In this document: piece after piece, positions 14,801 to 29,100 of the stretch | Position numbering within the stretch: the first letter of the stretch is position 1 | How the letters are laid out: the number at the start of each line of letters is the position of its first letter | Assembly (NCBI GenBank): GCA_028829895.1 | Contig: CM054177.1 | Location: forward strand, 44,721,164-44,785,163 | DNA length: 64,000 bases | From: Sinotaia quadrata | Lineage: Eukaryota; Mollusca; Gastropoda; Architaenioglossa; Viviparidae | Reading direction: 5' to 3' | The notes under the pieces: model-generated | The model's input: the letters and a program-made list of their open reading frames with translations, nothing else | Databases searched by the model: none | What the model was told of the DNA's origin: nothing | Translations under genes and position numbers: made by a program

Positions 14801-17141
14801 CTTACTGTGGAAGAAAGTCAGAGATGGGGAAAGTGATTGCACGGCTGCGACGTGTATACCAGACTGCACGTGCAGAAGCAACACCACAAGTGGAGGAAGT
14901 CATTGGGGATTCAACTGCAGTGTCAGCCTCTTCATCTGAAGTGGACAGCATGGAGACTTTGGACACAAAAGGTTAAAACGTTTGTAAAACTTGTTTTGAA
15001 AATTACACCCAACTAAAAAACAACTGCATTAAGTACTTAATCAACGTTATTGTTTTGCACTTGTGTGCACTTCACACATAATTTGTAACTTGCATTAAGA
15101 ATAAGTTCAAGCCAAACAAACATCTATTGGTGTTCTGTGTGTGGATTTTGTGATAGCAGCTATTCAAGTCCTACATGGTGCCAACTAACCACCTTCCCCT
15201 TTCGTCAGTGAGTGGGGTGGTGGTGACAGTGTGTGTATGTGATAGGTGTTTCTGTATGTGTGACTAGTTGTTTTTGTTTATGTCTACATCTCTGTGTTAA
15301 TGTTTCGGTGTGAGTGTATTTTGTGTGTTAGGTGTTTCTGTTTGTGCATATATGTATATGAAAGAAGCCACAGAAAACCGTAGGTCAGATAATTGAGTAA
15401 TTCAAGTGAGCAAAAAAGAAGAGAAACTTATTACATATGAAAAATAAGTAAAAGAATTAGCAAAGTTGTAGGAAAAATGTATAAATTATTACATTAAAAT
15501 AAAGTAGTCACTCGTCCAACTGGACCTCTCTTAACTGATTTTCAGTGTTGGAAATTGATCGCATCTGACCTGATTGAAATTTGGTCACTTAAATGCGGGT
15601 CATATAATCAAGTATTGGATAACTTTACTTTCATTGCATATTTTAGACTTAAGAAGTAATATAGATATTTGTTTATTTTCTCACTCAACACCCATTTATA
15701 TTCATGTTTCAGATGCAGAAGAAGAGGAAGAGGAGATAATTCGCTGCATCTGTGGTGTTTACCGTGATGAAGGTCTCATGATCCAATGTGAGAAATGTTT
15801 TGTAAGTAAATACTTTTTGAATGAATATTTACTTGCCTAGATTTCAATTTACTTTCTGTTTAAATACAGTGTTTACTTTGTTATTTGTACAGTTATTTTA
15901 CTTTAAGAAATTTGAGCCACTTTGCCTTAAACTGCCATTTCTGTTTATAATCAGTGTTCAGCAAATTTGTTTATATTAATTTTTAAGTAAATCCTGAGAC
16001 TATTTATCTTTGATTCCCAAAAATATTTCTGGGGGAAAATATGTAATTTCAAATTTTTCTTTCTTTCTTTTTTTTTTTTAATAAAGAAAAATGGGGTGGA
16101 GGTGGTGTACTTTCTTATATAGTTTGTAAGGAGGTGGAGATAGCTTTATGTTATATGAGGGGAAGGTGCATTCTGAGTTGCTGTATTATTTTTAAAAAAC
16201 ATTAAAATTTTATAACATATAATAAATGTATGCTTATCAGGTAATATGAACATGCAAAATTTTTATCCTTCAGTATTTATATAATTAGTAATTCATTTAT
16301 ATTTCAAACACATTCAAGTACAGGAATAGTGAATATATACAGTACAATACAATTGTTTGTGTAAATTTCATTGTTACTTATAGTAAATCTTAGGCAGATT
16401 ACTTCTTAACCTGGTGAATCCTAGGCAGATTAAATATTAACCACATCTTTTGATGGTAGATCCTAGGCAGATTAAATATTAACCACATCTTTGGATGATA
16501 GATCCTAGGCAGATTAAATATTAACCACATCTTTGGATGATAGATCCTAGACAGATTAAATATTAACCACATCTTTGGATGGTAGATCCTAGGCAGATTA
16601 AATATTAACCACATCTTTGGATGGTAGATCCTAGGCAGATTAAATATTAACCACATCTTTGGATGGTAGATCCTATGCTGATTAAATATTAACCACATCT
16701 TTGGATGGTAGATTATGGGCAGAAATCTAGAATTTTTTTTAATGGAAATCAGACTTGCAGTCTTCAGCTTCCCCTTCTAGCCTATCAGTATGTAAAAATG
16801 TGGGTAGTGAAAACAGCTAACAATATTTCTATGCACTTTCAATTATCTGGTACAGTGATATATTAATGATCTTTGTCTCTCTGTTTTCTAGACTAGTATT
16901 GTGAAGTGTTAAATTGATGAGAATGTTCTTCAATTTATTTTTTCAGATATGGCAGCATTGTGATTGTGTCCAGGTGAGTGGTACAGAGGAGCATTATCTA
17001 TGTGAACATTGTGAACCACGACTATATGATCGAGTAAGTAACAGCTACAGCTAATATTTCTTGTCATTTTGATAATAATTGCAATATTACTATAATTGCT
17101 TCATTTAAATGGCAACAGCAAAAAAATAAATTCTCTGGATC

Positions 17142-17182
<41 letters not shown>

Positions 17183-20100
17183 GATTTATCCCTGTTTTGA
17201 ATGCTCTCTTTTTGTTTAGATTCTTTCCCTGTAATTCTTTAACAGGAATGGGCAGAATCATGTAAAGTCTTCACAATAAAATGTGAGGCATTTGGTACTT
17301 TTTTCTGCCTCTAATATATTTTATTTATAAATTTTGTCCATTTCAGTCCTAACTGAAACTGGTGTAGATGCAATCTGTGAGTTTGGTTTTGTTGAGTTCA
17401 TCTCTTTTTATTTTCTTTGCTTAGATACTGGTGGGTCTGTCTTGTACAGCTGTATTCATTCTTTGCGTTAATTGGTATTGAAACATACCCTTACAAGACA
17501 ATTTTTTTCTTCTTTCTGTTTACTTAATCTAGCCAGTTTCTGCTTTTGTTATGAGTTAAAATCACATGTAGATAGTAAGTAACTACACAGAAAATATACA
17601 AATCAGATATTGATATTTAACACGTGAATGACCATCTTGTGCAGCAGAAACTACACAGAAAATACAAATCAGATATTGATATTTAAAATTTTGTAGTAGG
17701 TCACGTGAATGATCATCTTGTGCAGCTGTAACTACACAGAAAATACAAATCAGATATTGATATATTTAAAATTTTTATTAAGTCACGCGAATGACCATCT
17801 TGTGCAGCTGTAGCTATATAGAAAATACAAATCAGTTATTGATATTTAAAATTTTTACTAGTTCACGTGAATGACCATCTTATGGTAAGTAACTACACAG
17901 AAAATACAAATCAGATATTGATATTTTAAATTTTGTACTAGGTCACATGAATGACCATCTTGTGCATCTAGTAACCTATAGTGCTTAATTTTTTAAAGGT
18001 TTAAATATTTTTTTAAGTCCAAACAATTTGGGTTTTCTTGACTATAGGCTTTAGTATAAAGTGGTTACACAGATTTTTCAGAAAAACAAGTCTTGCACTT
18101 TATTATTTTTTTTGTTGTATTTCCTTTGATCATTTAGTATTATACTGTGAATGACTGAGATGCATAATCACATCATTTTCCTTATACATTTCAATTCATT
18201 TAGGACTTATTTACAATATTGCCATGAAATGTGAAGAAAATTCCTTATTCTGGATTTGGAGGTTGGCAGCTATCAAAATGAAGGATTATTTTGTTTCTGA
18301 CTTAAACATGTCAGATTGCTTTTAAGAGATCAATTATCATGAGGCAAACAATTGGTATTTTTGCAAACTTTGAACTTTCTAAAGTAAATCTCAACAACAC
18401 ATTGTTAATAAACTAACTTGGGGTGAGGTGAATAGGTGGCTTATTTTATTCTTTTCGAGAAAAAAAGACAACAATGAAGTTTGCAAATCTTACAGAATTA
18501 TAATTTGATGTATTGACTCTTGTGGTTCTGCTGATCTTAACAATTCACCTTTTACAAAAGAAGTGTTGATTTCTCTTACTGGTATTTTTGTTCATACATG
18601 ACTGACAACCAATCTTACAGAAATTATAATTTGACCTATTGACCCTTTTTTAGCTGCTTGTACAAAAGAAGTGTTGTTCCTCTAACTGATATTTTTGTTC
18701 CTACATGACTTGACAATAGATCTTACAAAGTGAAATATGGAATTTGGCTTCCAGTTTAATATATTAGCTTTTTCTTTCTGACTGTCTTTGGGCCAACAGG
18801 AAATTAAATTAATTCCACAGCCAGAAGACCGGCAAGATGATTGCATATACTATATGACTCTCCTAAGGGATGATTTGCAAATAGCAATTGGGGACTGTGT
18901 ATACTTGGTGCGAGACTGCAAGCGAAGTGCTGATGGGGCACCACTTAGGTCTTCTTTGCGACTTGTAGCTTCCACCAACCCTGATAAGATGGACATTTTC
19001 CGTGTTGAGGAGCTGTGGAAGAATAACAAGTAAGTATGTAGTAAGTGCACCAAGATATTTGATAGTTGTTAGTTAGCATACACTGATAACAGAAGTCAAT
19101 TGTTTTTGGCATTGGTAATATAGAGTACACTCTGTTAGACATTTGTGCTTGTGTGAGAAAATAGCATAGTTTGGTGTGTGCAAAATGTGAGAACATAGAG
19201 TGGTTTGGTTGTGCAAAATGTAGGTGTGAGAACATAGGATAGATAGTTTGATGGGGCAAAATGAGAGTGTTAGAACTGAGGGTAGTTTGATGTGGGAAAA
19301 TGAGAGTATTAGAACAGGGTAGTTTGATGTGGGCAAAATGAGTGTTAGAACAGGATAGTTTGATGTGGGCAAAATGAGTGTGAGAACAGAGAGTAGTTTG
19401 ATGTGTACAAAATGAGAGTATGAGAACGTGGGTAGTTTGATGTGAGCAAAATGAGTGTGAGAACAGAGGGTAGTTTGATGTGAGCAAAATGAGAGTGTGA
19501 GAACAGAGGATAGTTTGATGTGGGCAAAATGAGAGTGTGAGAACAGAGGATAGTTTGATGTGGGCAAAATGAGAGTGTGAGAACAGAGGATAGTTTGATG
19601 TGGGTGTAAAAACAGGGTAGTTTGATGAAGGCAAAATGAGAGTGTGAGAACAGAGGGTAGTTTGATGTGAGAACAGAGGATAGTTTGATGTGGGTGTAAA
19701 AACAGGGTAGTTTGATGTGGGCAGAATGAGAGTGTGAGAACAGAGGGTAGTTTGATGTGAGCAAAATGAGAGTGTGAGAACAGAGGATAGTTTGATGTGG
19801 GCAAAATGAGAGTGTGAGAACTGAGGATAGTTTGATGTGAGCAAAATGAGAGTGTGAGAGCATGTGTTTTTCTATGCAAAAACTTAGCTAAAGTGAAAAA
19901 AAATTCAAAAGTGGGTTTTTCTAATTTATTAAAATTCAGAATCTTTTTTTTTTAAAATTAACTTGTCAGATAGATTTTTCACTATACATTTTTCTTCTAA
20001 GTACATATCCCCTGGACTATCAAAGGGGAGTAATAATACAAACAAAAGTTATGATATTTACATGCTTTTTACATGAAAACTAGAATTTTGTGTGGAAACT

Positions 20101-23100
20101 GACTGGTGCCACTAACTTCAAAAATGTTTGAATTACATCCTCAAAGAATAAAAATCAGAAGAAAATTGTCATTTTCCCACAAATTTATTTATACAGGGTA
20201 TACTATAAATGAAATTTAGCGAACTTATTCGATTTGTAGGTGCAGTAGTATACTATACATGAAGTGGCCTATATCAATCTAATCAAATATTATCCTACAA
20301 ATGTATTAAAAAGATATTTTAATCACATCTTGGTTTGTATTGTTGCATAAAGACACTCCCCAAAAAAAGATGGATTGTTTTAGATAGTGACAAGTACTAA
20401 GTTATTAAGTAGGCCTACACTTACAATTGAGGGTGTGTTGAATGATGAATATCATTGTAGGCCTATTGCTGAACATTTGAGTATTATTTAATGCTTTTAA
20501 TTTACCTTTGAAAAAACAGAACTTGAGGTATAATAAAGTTTACTAAAATTATGTATTTTAAGAAGAACAAACGGATAATTAAAATTGATCGTATGACAGT
20601 GCTGGCTGAGCAGGCAGGGTCACAAGCCAAGTGTCTGCCCGATGATAACAGATAAAACTGCACAAATCTATTGCTTCATCATTGCTTGAATATTTTCATC
20701 ATTGTCACTGCTGCTACATCAGAAATGTCATTATTATTGTCTAAAACACTTCTGTTCAGCCATCTAGCTAATGCAGCAGACAATACACGAGTGGTACATG
20801 CCATTGAAGCTTACTTCTGGTTGGTATCAACTTGATACCTAACTTCTAACAAATTAATTTTCATCCCAGATAGCACAACATTGCACAGTTATAACGTTAT
20901 TTTGTAGACGGATTCTGCACTACCATAAATAAATCAAACAACTGACCACTAAGAAATAAAGTTTCAATCCTAAAATTCCAGTCAAAGTCAGAATGAAGTA
21001 GGCGAAGTGCCATAACAATAAATTTTAGGTGACTTTGTGTCCAAATCATGCACAGCCATGTGACCCATGTATTATAAATAGAAACAAAGAGCCTTCTTAC
21101 TCAAGGTGATATGTGCGCATCTCCGATTGCTAAAAATACCATGCAAACAGTCATGTGTTAAATGGGACGAAGTAGTACCAATTCTGGATCAAAGAGTTGA
21201 CACACATACCCCTTAAGTAGTCATTTTACACTTTAAAATGCTATAATCTTTTATTCAAACACCAAAATATGGATTATTGAAAAATAATGATCAATAAAGT
21301 GATTTTTAAAAAAAAAAAATTACGACTGCAAATGGCTGTAATGCAAAATTAATTATAGTGATTTTAGCAGGGATTTTGCATAGAATACACAAGTACTTTG
21401 ATGTGGGCAAAATGTGAGTGATAACAGAGTAGTTTGGTGTGGGCAAAATGTGAGTGAGAGAACAGAATAGTTTGGTATGGGCAAAATATGAATAAAAACT
21501 TCGTTTGGTTTGTGAAAAATGTTATTGTGAGAACAAAATAGTTTGGTGTTGGCAAATTTGAGTGTGAGAACATGGAATAGTTTGGTGTGAAAAGATAAGA
21601 GTTATATAGTTTGAGAACTGAAGTAGTATTTGCAAAATGTGTGTATGATGCCATAGAGTAGCTCAGTGTTGGGCAGTTGTGTTTGAGTTTCAGAACATAT
21701 AGTAGTTTGACAAACATTGGGCAGTTATGAGAACAAAAAGTAAATCAGTAATGGGCATTTTTGTGTGTAAGAACATACAGTAGCTCAATGTTATGTCAGT
21801 GTAAGAGACAGCATTATCTCAAATTTGGGCAGGTGTATGTGAGTGTCAAAACATGCATTGGCTTTATTTTGAGCACTTGTGTGTGAGGATGAGAACACAT
21901 TAGCTCAGCGATAGGCAGTTATATGTGATTGTGAATCATCAGAATCTGTGTTGACAAAGCACTCACAACCTTCTTTAGCAACTGATGTAGGGATAGGCAG
22001 GCACTTTCACATTGATTAAATATTACACATTCTTCTGAGTGCATCATTCTTTCTGTATTCTTATGAGGTTTACTTCATAAGTTTGTGTACTGCACCATGA
22101 GAGTATACAGCAGCTTGATGTTGGACAGTTGTGTGATTGTGAAAGCATTCAGTAACTTGATGTTGGATAGTTGTGTGAATGTGAGGGGTGTTTTGGATAG
22201 TTGTGTGATTGTGAGAGCATTCAGTAACTTCATGTTAGATGGTTGTGTGAATGTGAGGATGTGTTGGATAGTTGTGTGAATGTGAGAGCATTCAGTATCT
22301 TGATGTTGGATATTTGTATGATTATGAGAGCATTCAGTAACTTGATGATTAGTTGTGTGAATGTGAGAGCTTTCAGTAACTTGCATCCACAGAGAGGTTT
22401 ACTGGTTGTATCTGAATCTTGAAAGGATTGAGAACTGTTTAAAGAAAAATGCATATTTTCAGAAATATTAACAACTCTTATTCAATCATTTGTTTGTATT
22501 TAATTGCACTCAGGGGTGAGCGCTTTGCCATGGGTACACCTTACGTTCGGCCCAATGAAACCTTTCATGAACCAACAAGAAAATTTTTTCCAAATGAGGT
22601 ATAAGAATTTATTTAAATATTGTTTCTTTCCATGATTATTGCTTCATTGGTGTTTTTAAAAATGTGTGAGAAAAATACTTTTCTTAACGAGTCAGAACTT
22701 TAACTTTCCATTTCTCTCTGGATCTGTGTGAAAAATATTATAGGCTCAAGTGGTCCAAAGATTAGAAAGCAATGTCTTAAATATGAATCTAAATAATCAG
22801 TTGTTTTTTTTAATGCTACTTTATACATGATTTATTTCATGCCATAAAATTATCCATTAATGTGCAAGGAAATGTTATTGTGTACATGTTAATATATAAT
22901 TTTTGTCTTTTTTCTGAAAACAATTTGTAAATGGGAAAGAAAGTTTTAGGCACTTTTGTAATCAGATATAAGACACTTTTTTGTATTATGTAATTCATTA
23001 TCAGTATACCTGTAAACTAATTTATTATTTAATAAATGTTTTATTAAGGTTTATATAATAATAAACGAAATGTGTGACTTGACATAACTTTGCCGAAAAT

Positions 23101-26100
23101 AAAGGATGTTAAGTTCATCATTTGTAAAATAACTTTCAATACTAGGATTTTTATTTATTCCCATCGATAAAATAAGCCCCCCCCAAAAAAAAACCAAACA
23201 AAAAAACTGATACATTTCAGTTACCTCTGTATCACACCACTTTTTGATACGTGACGAAGTAGAAAGGTTTGCTCTCGATAGTAGATCTGCGGCGTAAATA
23301 TTCGTGAACTCGACAATTTTTTGCACAAAATCCACTGGTAAAAGTGCTTCCATAATATTGTGTTCCACTATTTCCTGCAAATGCACCTGGCTTTTCCATG
23401 CGCGTAGCAGACAACGCCAGCCAAGCCATGCTTTGATCACAACCGGTTTTCATGGTACTGGTACTGGCCTTGTAGTCACCTGCATCTAAAATTTCAGTAG
23501 GGGCTGGTTGAACATTTTCATCTTCTGATGAGAAATCAGATTCATCTACTGAATCATGTTATGACCCAGCTGTGGCTTCAAACTCACAATCGAAAACATC
23601 CAAACTTGCCATGGCGAAAAATCCAACACAAAATGTCTGCAAGTCTTCAACAAAGACAGTGGTTTGTATGGCAAAAGGCGCCAATTCAAGCTCATCAGCA
23701 TACTGATTATAAGTATCCAATTATAAAATTTATAACAGATTGGATGCTGAACTAAACACATCCTTCTTTTACTATGATTAGTTATTTTTAATAAATAGTT
23801 TCAAACTACACACACGATTCTATAAGCCAGTGACACAACATGTAGCAGTGTCACAGGCTCACGCACTTCCAGTTAGTGACATAACTTGTCATTATGACAG
23901 CAATTGGGTTAATTGTAGACCTTACTACATACCATCAAAATAAAGTTAGCTATGAACAATCATGATTTCAACAACAATAAAGAAGAGCTGTATGGATTCA
24001 GAAATTAGATTAAAGGGAGATAATTTTGGCTAAGCTCCCACTCTTTTAACAGAAGAAAAATAGGCAAAATTATTAAATATAAAGAAAGAAAAGAAAAATT
24101 GCATCTATTAAAGGACTCAAGAAGTCAATCAGTAAAGTGGAATTAAAAGTTTGTTGTTCTTTAAGGCAGAACACACAGCTTTAAGAATTTGAATTTTTCA
24201 GTTTACAGATTTTTATATTTTACAAACTTTGACATCTTCTTTAGCAAAATAAATATTAATGTCTTCTTATTAAACATGAGTGTATGTGTGTGCAAATAAA
24301 GTTGTTCAAAACCACTTGTATTTAAAAATATATTTCCTGAGCCAAATTTGCTGAAAATGCACATATTTGGCTCGTGATTAACAGCATTCTGTTAAGTCCA
24401 CAGGAATATGGCATATGGAAAAATAAAGAGTATTAAATTCTCTACATTATTAATGATTACGATTTAATTACTGCTCTTAGAAATCTTGATCTCTTCAAAA
24501 TTATTTTAAATTTAGATAGTGTGCTACATCTTGGAAAATCATAACCTTGTTGGTTGAAATAGTTGGTATCTGTAGTGCCTGCTAGTTTTATGTTTTTCTT
24601 CGAGAACTTCTTCAGACAAAATAAATTATAGTAAATAAATCAGACTATATTTTTATGTTTGTTTGTTTGTAGTTACAAATCATTTCTCAAGGGCTAAGCA
24701 GATTTTGACATGGCATATTTTTACAGGCACAGTCAGAACCACGAGGTAGACAAGACAAATTGACTTTTGGCAATACATTTTCACAAAAGTGCTTAATTTG
24801 ACAAAATATAAATAATCTCTTGTTAAAATCATATTCATCCTGCATTATAAACATTAATAATCACTATCATATTAACACAAATTACATTGCATTTCAATTG
24901 GGGTGATCAGCAATCAGTGTATTTCAATGCAACATTGACTATGAAGTAACTTAAAACATATCATGCAAAAATTCTAATTTTTCCATTCAGTAATGCATAA
25001 ATATAATTCAATGATCATATTTTCCATGCAATATTGTCCCCATATTATGCTTCTAAGACTTAGACTTTTGAAACAAAATATAACGCAGTGCAAGAAAACA
25101 GTATGATTTAAAGTTTCTCAGCATATCACATTGATTCGGATAATTATTTTCACTCAATGTGATATGTAAATAAAGTTTGATGTTTATATATTGTTCAAAA
25201 TAATAGCATCGAATTATACTGTAAAGACAAATTACACATATGGAGTGGAATATGCTGTAGTGCAGACAATTTGAACTTTGTTTTTGACTAAAATTTTTAT
25301 TATGAATTGATGTTTCATGTCAATTTATATTATTATATTTATTACACAGTATTATATGACATTACAAGGATATGTGTATGTGGTAAACAAAATTCTTTTT
25401 TAATTTATAACCAGAAAAGTATAGAAATTCCAATCTTATTTCTTATTCTGATTGTCATATACAAATGACATAAAACACGAATGCTTTCCTAATTTATCTG
25501 TTAACATATTTATTAATAAAATTTATACTTAAATATAAACTTGTTTACTTATGTCTTTATATGGTTATTTTTTTTTGTACAGGTGTTTCGAATGCCCACA
25601 TATGAAATTGCTCCTCTAGAGCTGGTAGCAGGCAAATGTGTAGTTGTGGATCTGAACACATTCTGTAAAGGTCGTCCACGAGGCATTCGTCCACAAGATA
25701 TTTACATCTGTGAATATCGAGTTGACAAAACAGCTCATCTCTTCTACAAAATTGTTAAACAGCGGTTAGTAATTACTAGACTTTACTCTCTAGGGTTGTA
25801 CTAAACACAAATAAATCTCAGTTAAATAAAATAATTTTATTTCAAAATATGAAAGACATCAAATGCATTTTAAATATTTTATCATTTTTACAAGAAAATA
25901 CTTCTATGTCAAATGACAACTCTCTGCATTATACTTTTCAACAAATTTTTATATGTCAAATGACAACTCTGCATAACACTTTTCAACAAATTTTTATTAT
26001 ATGTCAAAAGACAACTCTGCATTACACTTTTCAAACATATAAATTTACCTTTGTTCTTTCATCAGCTATCCAATCAACACAAAGTCCTATTGCTTTGAAA

Positions 26101-29100
26101 AGTTTGAAAAACGGCTATATCCAAAGAGGACATACCTGGTAAGTTTTATTAATTAAAGTTTTTTTCATAGCTTCATATATATAATACATACTATCACTCC
26201 TAATTTTATTGTAATGTGTTTATGTACTGTCTTTGACAATCACACACTTCTGAGAAGGACCCTATTAGATACAAGCACTTACTCAGATTGAAAATTGATG
26301 ATGATACATATTTGGTGACTGATGCAAAAGTTTTTTTTTAAAATTATTTTTAACAAGACACATTTTTCATGAATACTTAGGGCTACATATTCACCATAGT
26401 TGCTACAGTGAATTCATCCCAACTAGAGTATAGCACAATAAGCATGCAGGCTTGTGTCAGCTTGTGACAGTTTATATGCAAGCACATATATTTATGCACC
26501 ATATTTCACTGCCAAGGTCATCAGGCATATTGAACTGAACCAGTTTCATGTGAACATCAACCAGCTGCAGTTTATAATGTCTTGCCATAGTACAAAAAGG
26601 GTGTTCTTTGTAAACTTCAAGAAGCTCTGTTGGAGGTAGAGTGGAAACTTCCTCTAAAAGTTCTTTTGCTTTTTATGGATGGGGTGGGTTGGTGATTTTT
26701 GTAAGTAAGAAAACTAGAACAGTAACAGATAATGAATTGTAGTTAATAAATGATGTTTCAACAACAACAAAATTATATAGAAGTTATTGTATACTTTTAA
26801 AAATTGCTATTGACATCTAGGCATAGTTTGACATTGACAAACAAGTTCGTGGCAAATGTTCACCAAAATACATGCTGAAGACTTCACATGTGTGTTTAAA
26901 TGTATGCCATAGTTCTTTTAATGTTGCTGGATTTCTACCTCACACTCTTTACCATCAGATAATCCCATTAATAACTGTCCAGTACAGTTAAAACGAGAAT
27001 GTGGGGATAGTCAACACTTCCTCAGCATGTTTTTCAGTTTGGAAAAAGAGCCTTTATCATAATGGAAATGTGTGGCACCCTATCCTGTTGGTAGAAAATG
27101 TCCTCATCTCCACATAGGTAATAAATTGCAGGCACAGTAGATGCCTGAAACATATTGAGGTTTGCCTCGCAAGTATGTTCAAGGAAGAATGGTCCACCTA
27201 GAATGACATGTTACACCAGATTGTTAATCTTCGTAATTCCAAGCCCTGTTAATGGTGAAGTGTAAAGTGGCACTATTGTTCATGCAACAGACACCATCTA
27301 TTGAGTGGGCCAGTTTCTCAAGGTAAATTCCATTTTGGTACTATGGTGAATATGTCCAGGATATTTTTTACTAAAGTGTGTAATTTAAAAACATCCTTTA
27401 GGTATGTGAATGGTAACTGATGTGAATAGTAGCTAATATGTGAATTGTATAGATTTTTTTATACACATAACTATGTAAATCATAATAAGTATATAAATGA
27501 CAATGTGTTTTTTTTTTAAAGAAAGGAATTAAAAAAGAATATGTAATCATTCTTTCTAGCCACATGAGGTACCAGAAGAATACCGGCGACGTGGCCCAGG
27601 AGAACGTCACAGTAGTTCTGGGCCTACTATTTATCCCAAATCTTCATCTTCAAATTCTCTGATTGTTAGCACTGCAAACCAAGACGTGCATGCAAATCCT
27701 GGAAACAGCAAAGAAAAGAAAAAAGAAATGAGTGATGCCAATAAGGAAGATGTTAAAGAAAAACAGGTTGGTGAATTTCTTTCAAAGGTATTATTTAGTT
27801 ACTGCTTCTCATTTGATTGTTTATGATTTATGAATCTTTTTTATGCTGCTTGGAATTGATGTTTTTACATAATTTTCTTCTTTTTTTTGGGGGGGGAGGG
27901 GGGGGGTGTTTGTCATTTGGTGGTTTAATTATGGGTCTATATTTTTGCTTCTTGCAACTCTTTAATATTTTCATCTAGATATCATTTCTGGGTGTACTTT
28001 TTAATGGCTCTTGTCCAACAAAAACATTTTTTGAATTCTTGTAGAGCAGCCTGCCTGGAGCTGAAACAACACAGCGCTTTTTGCAAGTTTATCACTTAAT
28101 TAATGTAACTTTCTTTTCTCTTCACAAGAAGCAGCTGGAATTATTCGCAGAGCTTCAAGAACCAATCATATCACTCTCCTTCTCCAGTCTTCACTGGCTA
28201 CCTTTGCACAAAAGAAAGCAAATTACAAAATCTTTCTGTTACAAAAGCATAGTATAAATCATAAGGTCAACATTCCTTTGCTTTTAGAGTCCACTCATCT
28301 GGAATTTTCTGCCTTTTGAGTTGAAATACTAAGAGCTATTTTCAAGAGGACTTTAAAGACATCTTTATCAGCAAGATTGAGTGTCTTTTATGTCATTTTT
28401 CAACTTGTACATTTGTAAATTCATTTTATTTGATTATCTCTTTTATAAATTAACACTTATTTGTCCTGTTATTTTGAATGTGAATTTATTTTTGTTTTAT
28501 TATATTTTCAATAGTTTCTTATGGGCTTTAGTTTGTATAAAGATATTATCTATGTTTTATTATTATAAAGTGCTTAAAAGAGCTTTTACAAGACTAAATT
28601 TTTATTTATTTTTTTTTTTTAGTATTATTATTAATTCAGATATGAGAACTGACACCAGCAACAGAAATGCGATTTACACTGAGAACCATGCATGTCATCA
28701 TCAGTTCAAAAGCCTTTTGAAATACTTTTATTAAGGATTATATTTTCAAATTATTGTTCATGCTTTTATTGCTAGTTCTCTGAAGCAGAACAGTACATTT
28801 AGATTAGTAAATTTCTACAATCCTTCATTTAAAAAGAGCAACATAAAGCCTGTTAGTGACCAACAATTTAAATATAAACAATAGAGGGTGGTCAGCCTTA
28901 CTTCTAATATTTGTGTAAAATATATTTCCATTTTTCTCCCTCTTTCTTTACCCCCAAATGTGATGCCTTCATTTCAGATGTGGTAACTGGGTGAGACTTA
29001 ACCATGATTGAAGAACAGTCTGCAGTTCTAGACAGTCTACAATACTGTTTGTTATTGAATGCTGAAAAGCACAAGTTCACTTTGAAATTTCTTATTACAG

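Larger units (their letters stand above)
17034..18799 (+). other. ASH1L intron with two tandem arrays
   Basis: Starts AT-rich with a poly(T) tract at about 17150-17172. An array of about 80-bp units fills 17565-17965, and a looser duplication lies at 18485-18735. No exon seen. Confidence 0.85.
19030..22513 (+). other. ASH1L intron: two minisatellites and an inserted element
   Basis: A 40-bp minisatellite (19150-19862) is split by a 1.5-kb inverted-repeat-bounded insertion (19863-21391), resumes as a diverged tail (21392-21930), and is followed by a separate 42-bp array (22095-22390). Confidence 0.85.

Noticed and set aside
16399..16698. 99-codon open frame on the minus strand with a 14-residue repeating peptide
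   Set aside because: It is the 42-bp minisatellite read in a stop-free frame; 42 is a multiple of three. No coding signal outside the array.
18945..19879. Open frames up to 299 codons on the minus strand
   Set aside because: All three minus frames are open across the same 40-bp array, and the largest runs backwards through ASH1L exon h. They are repeat by-products.
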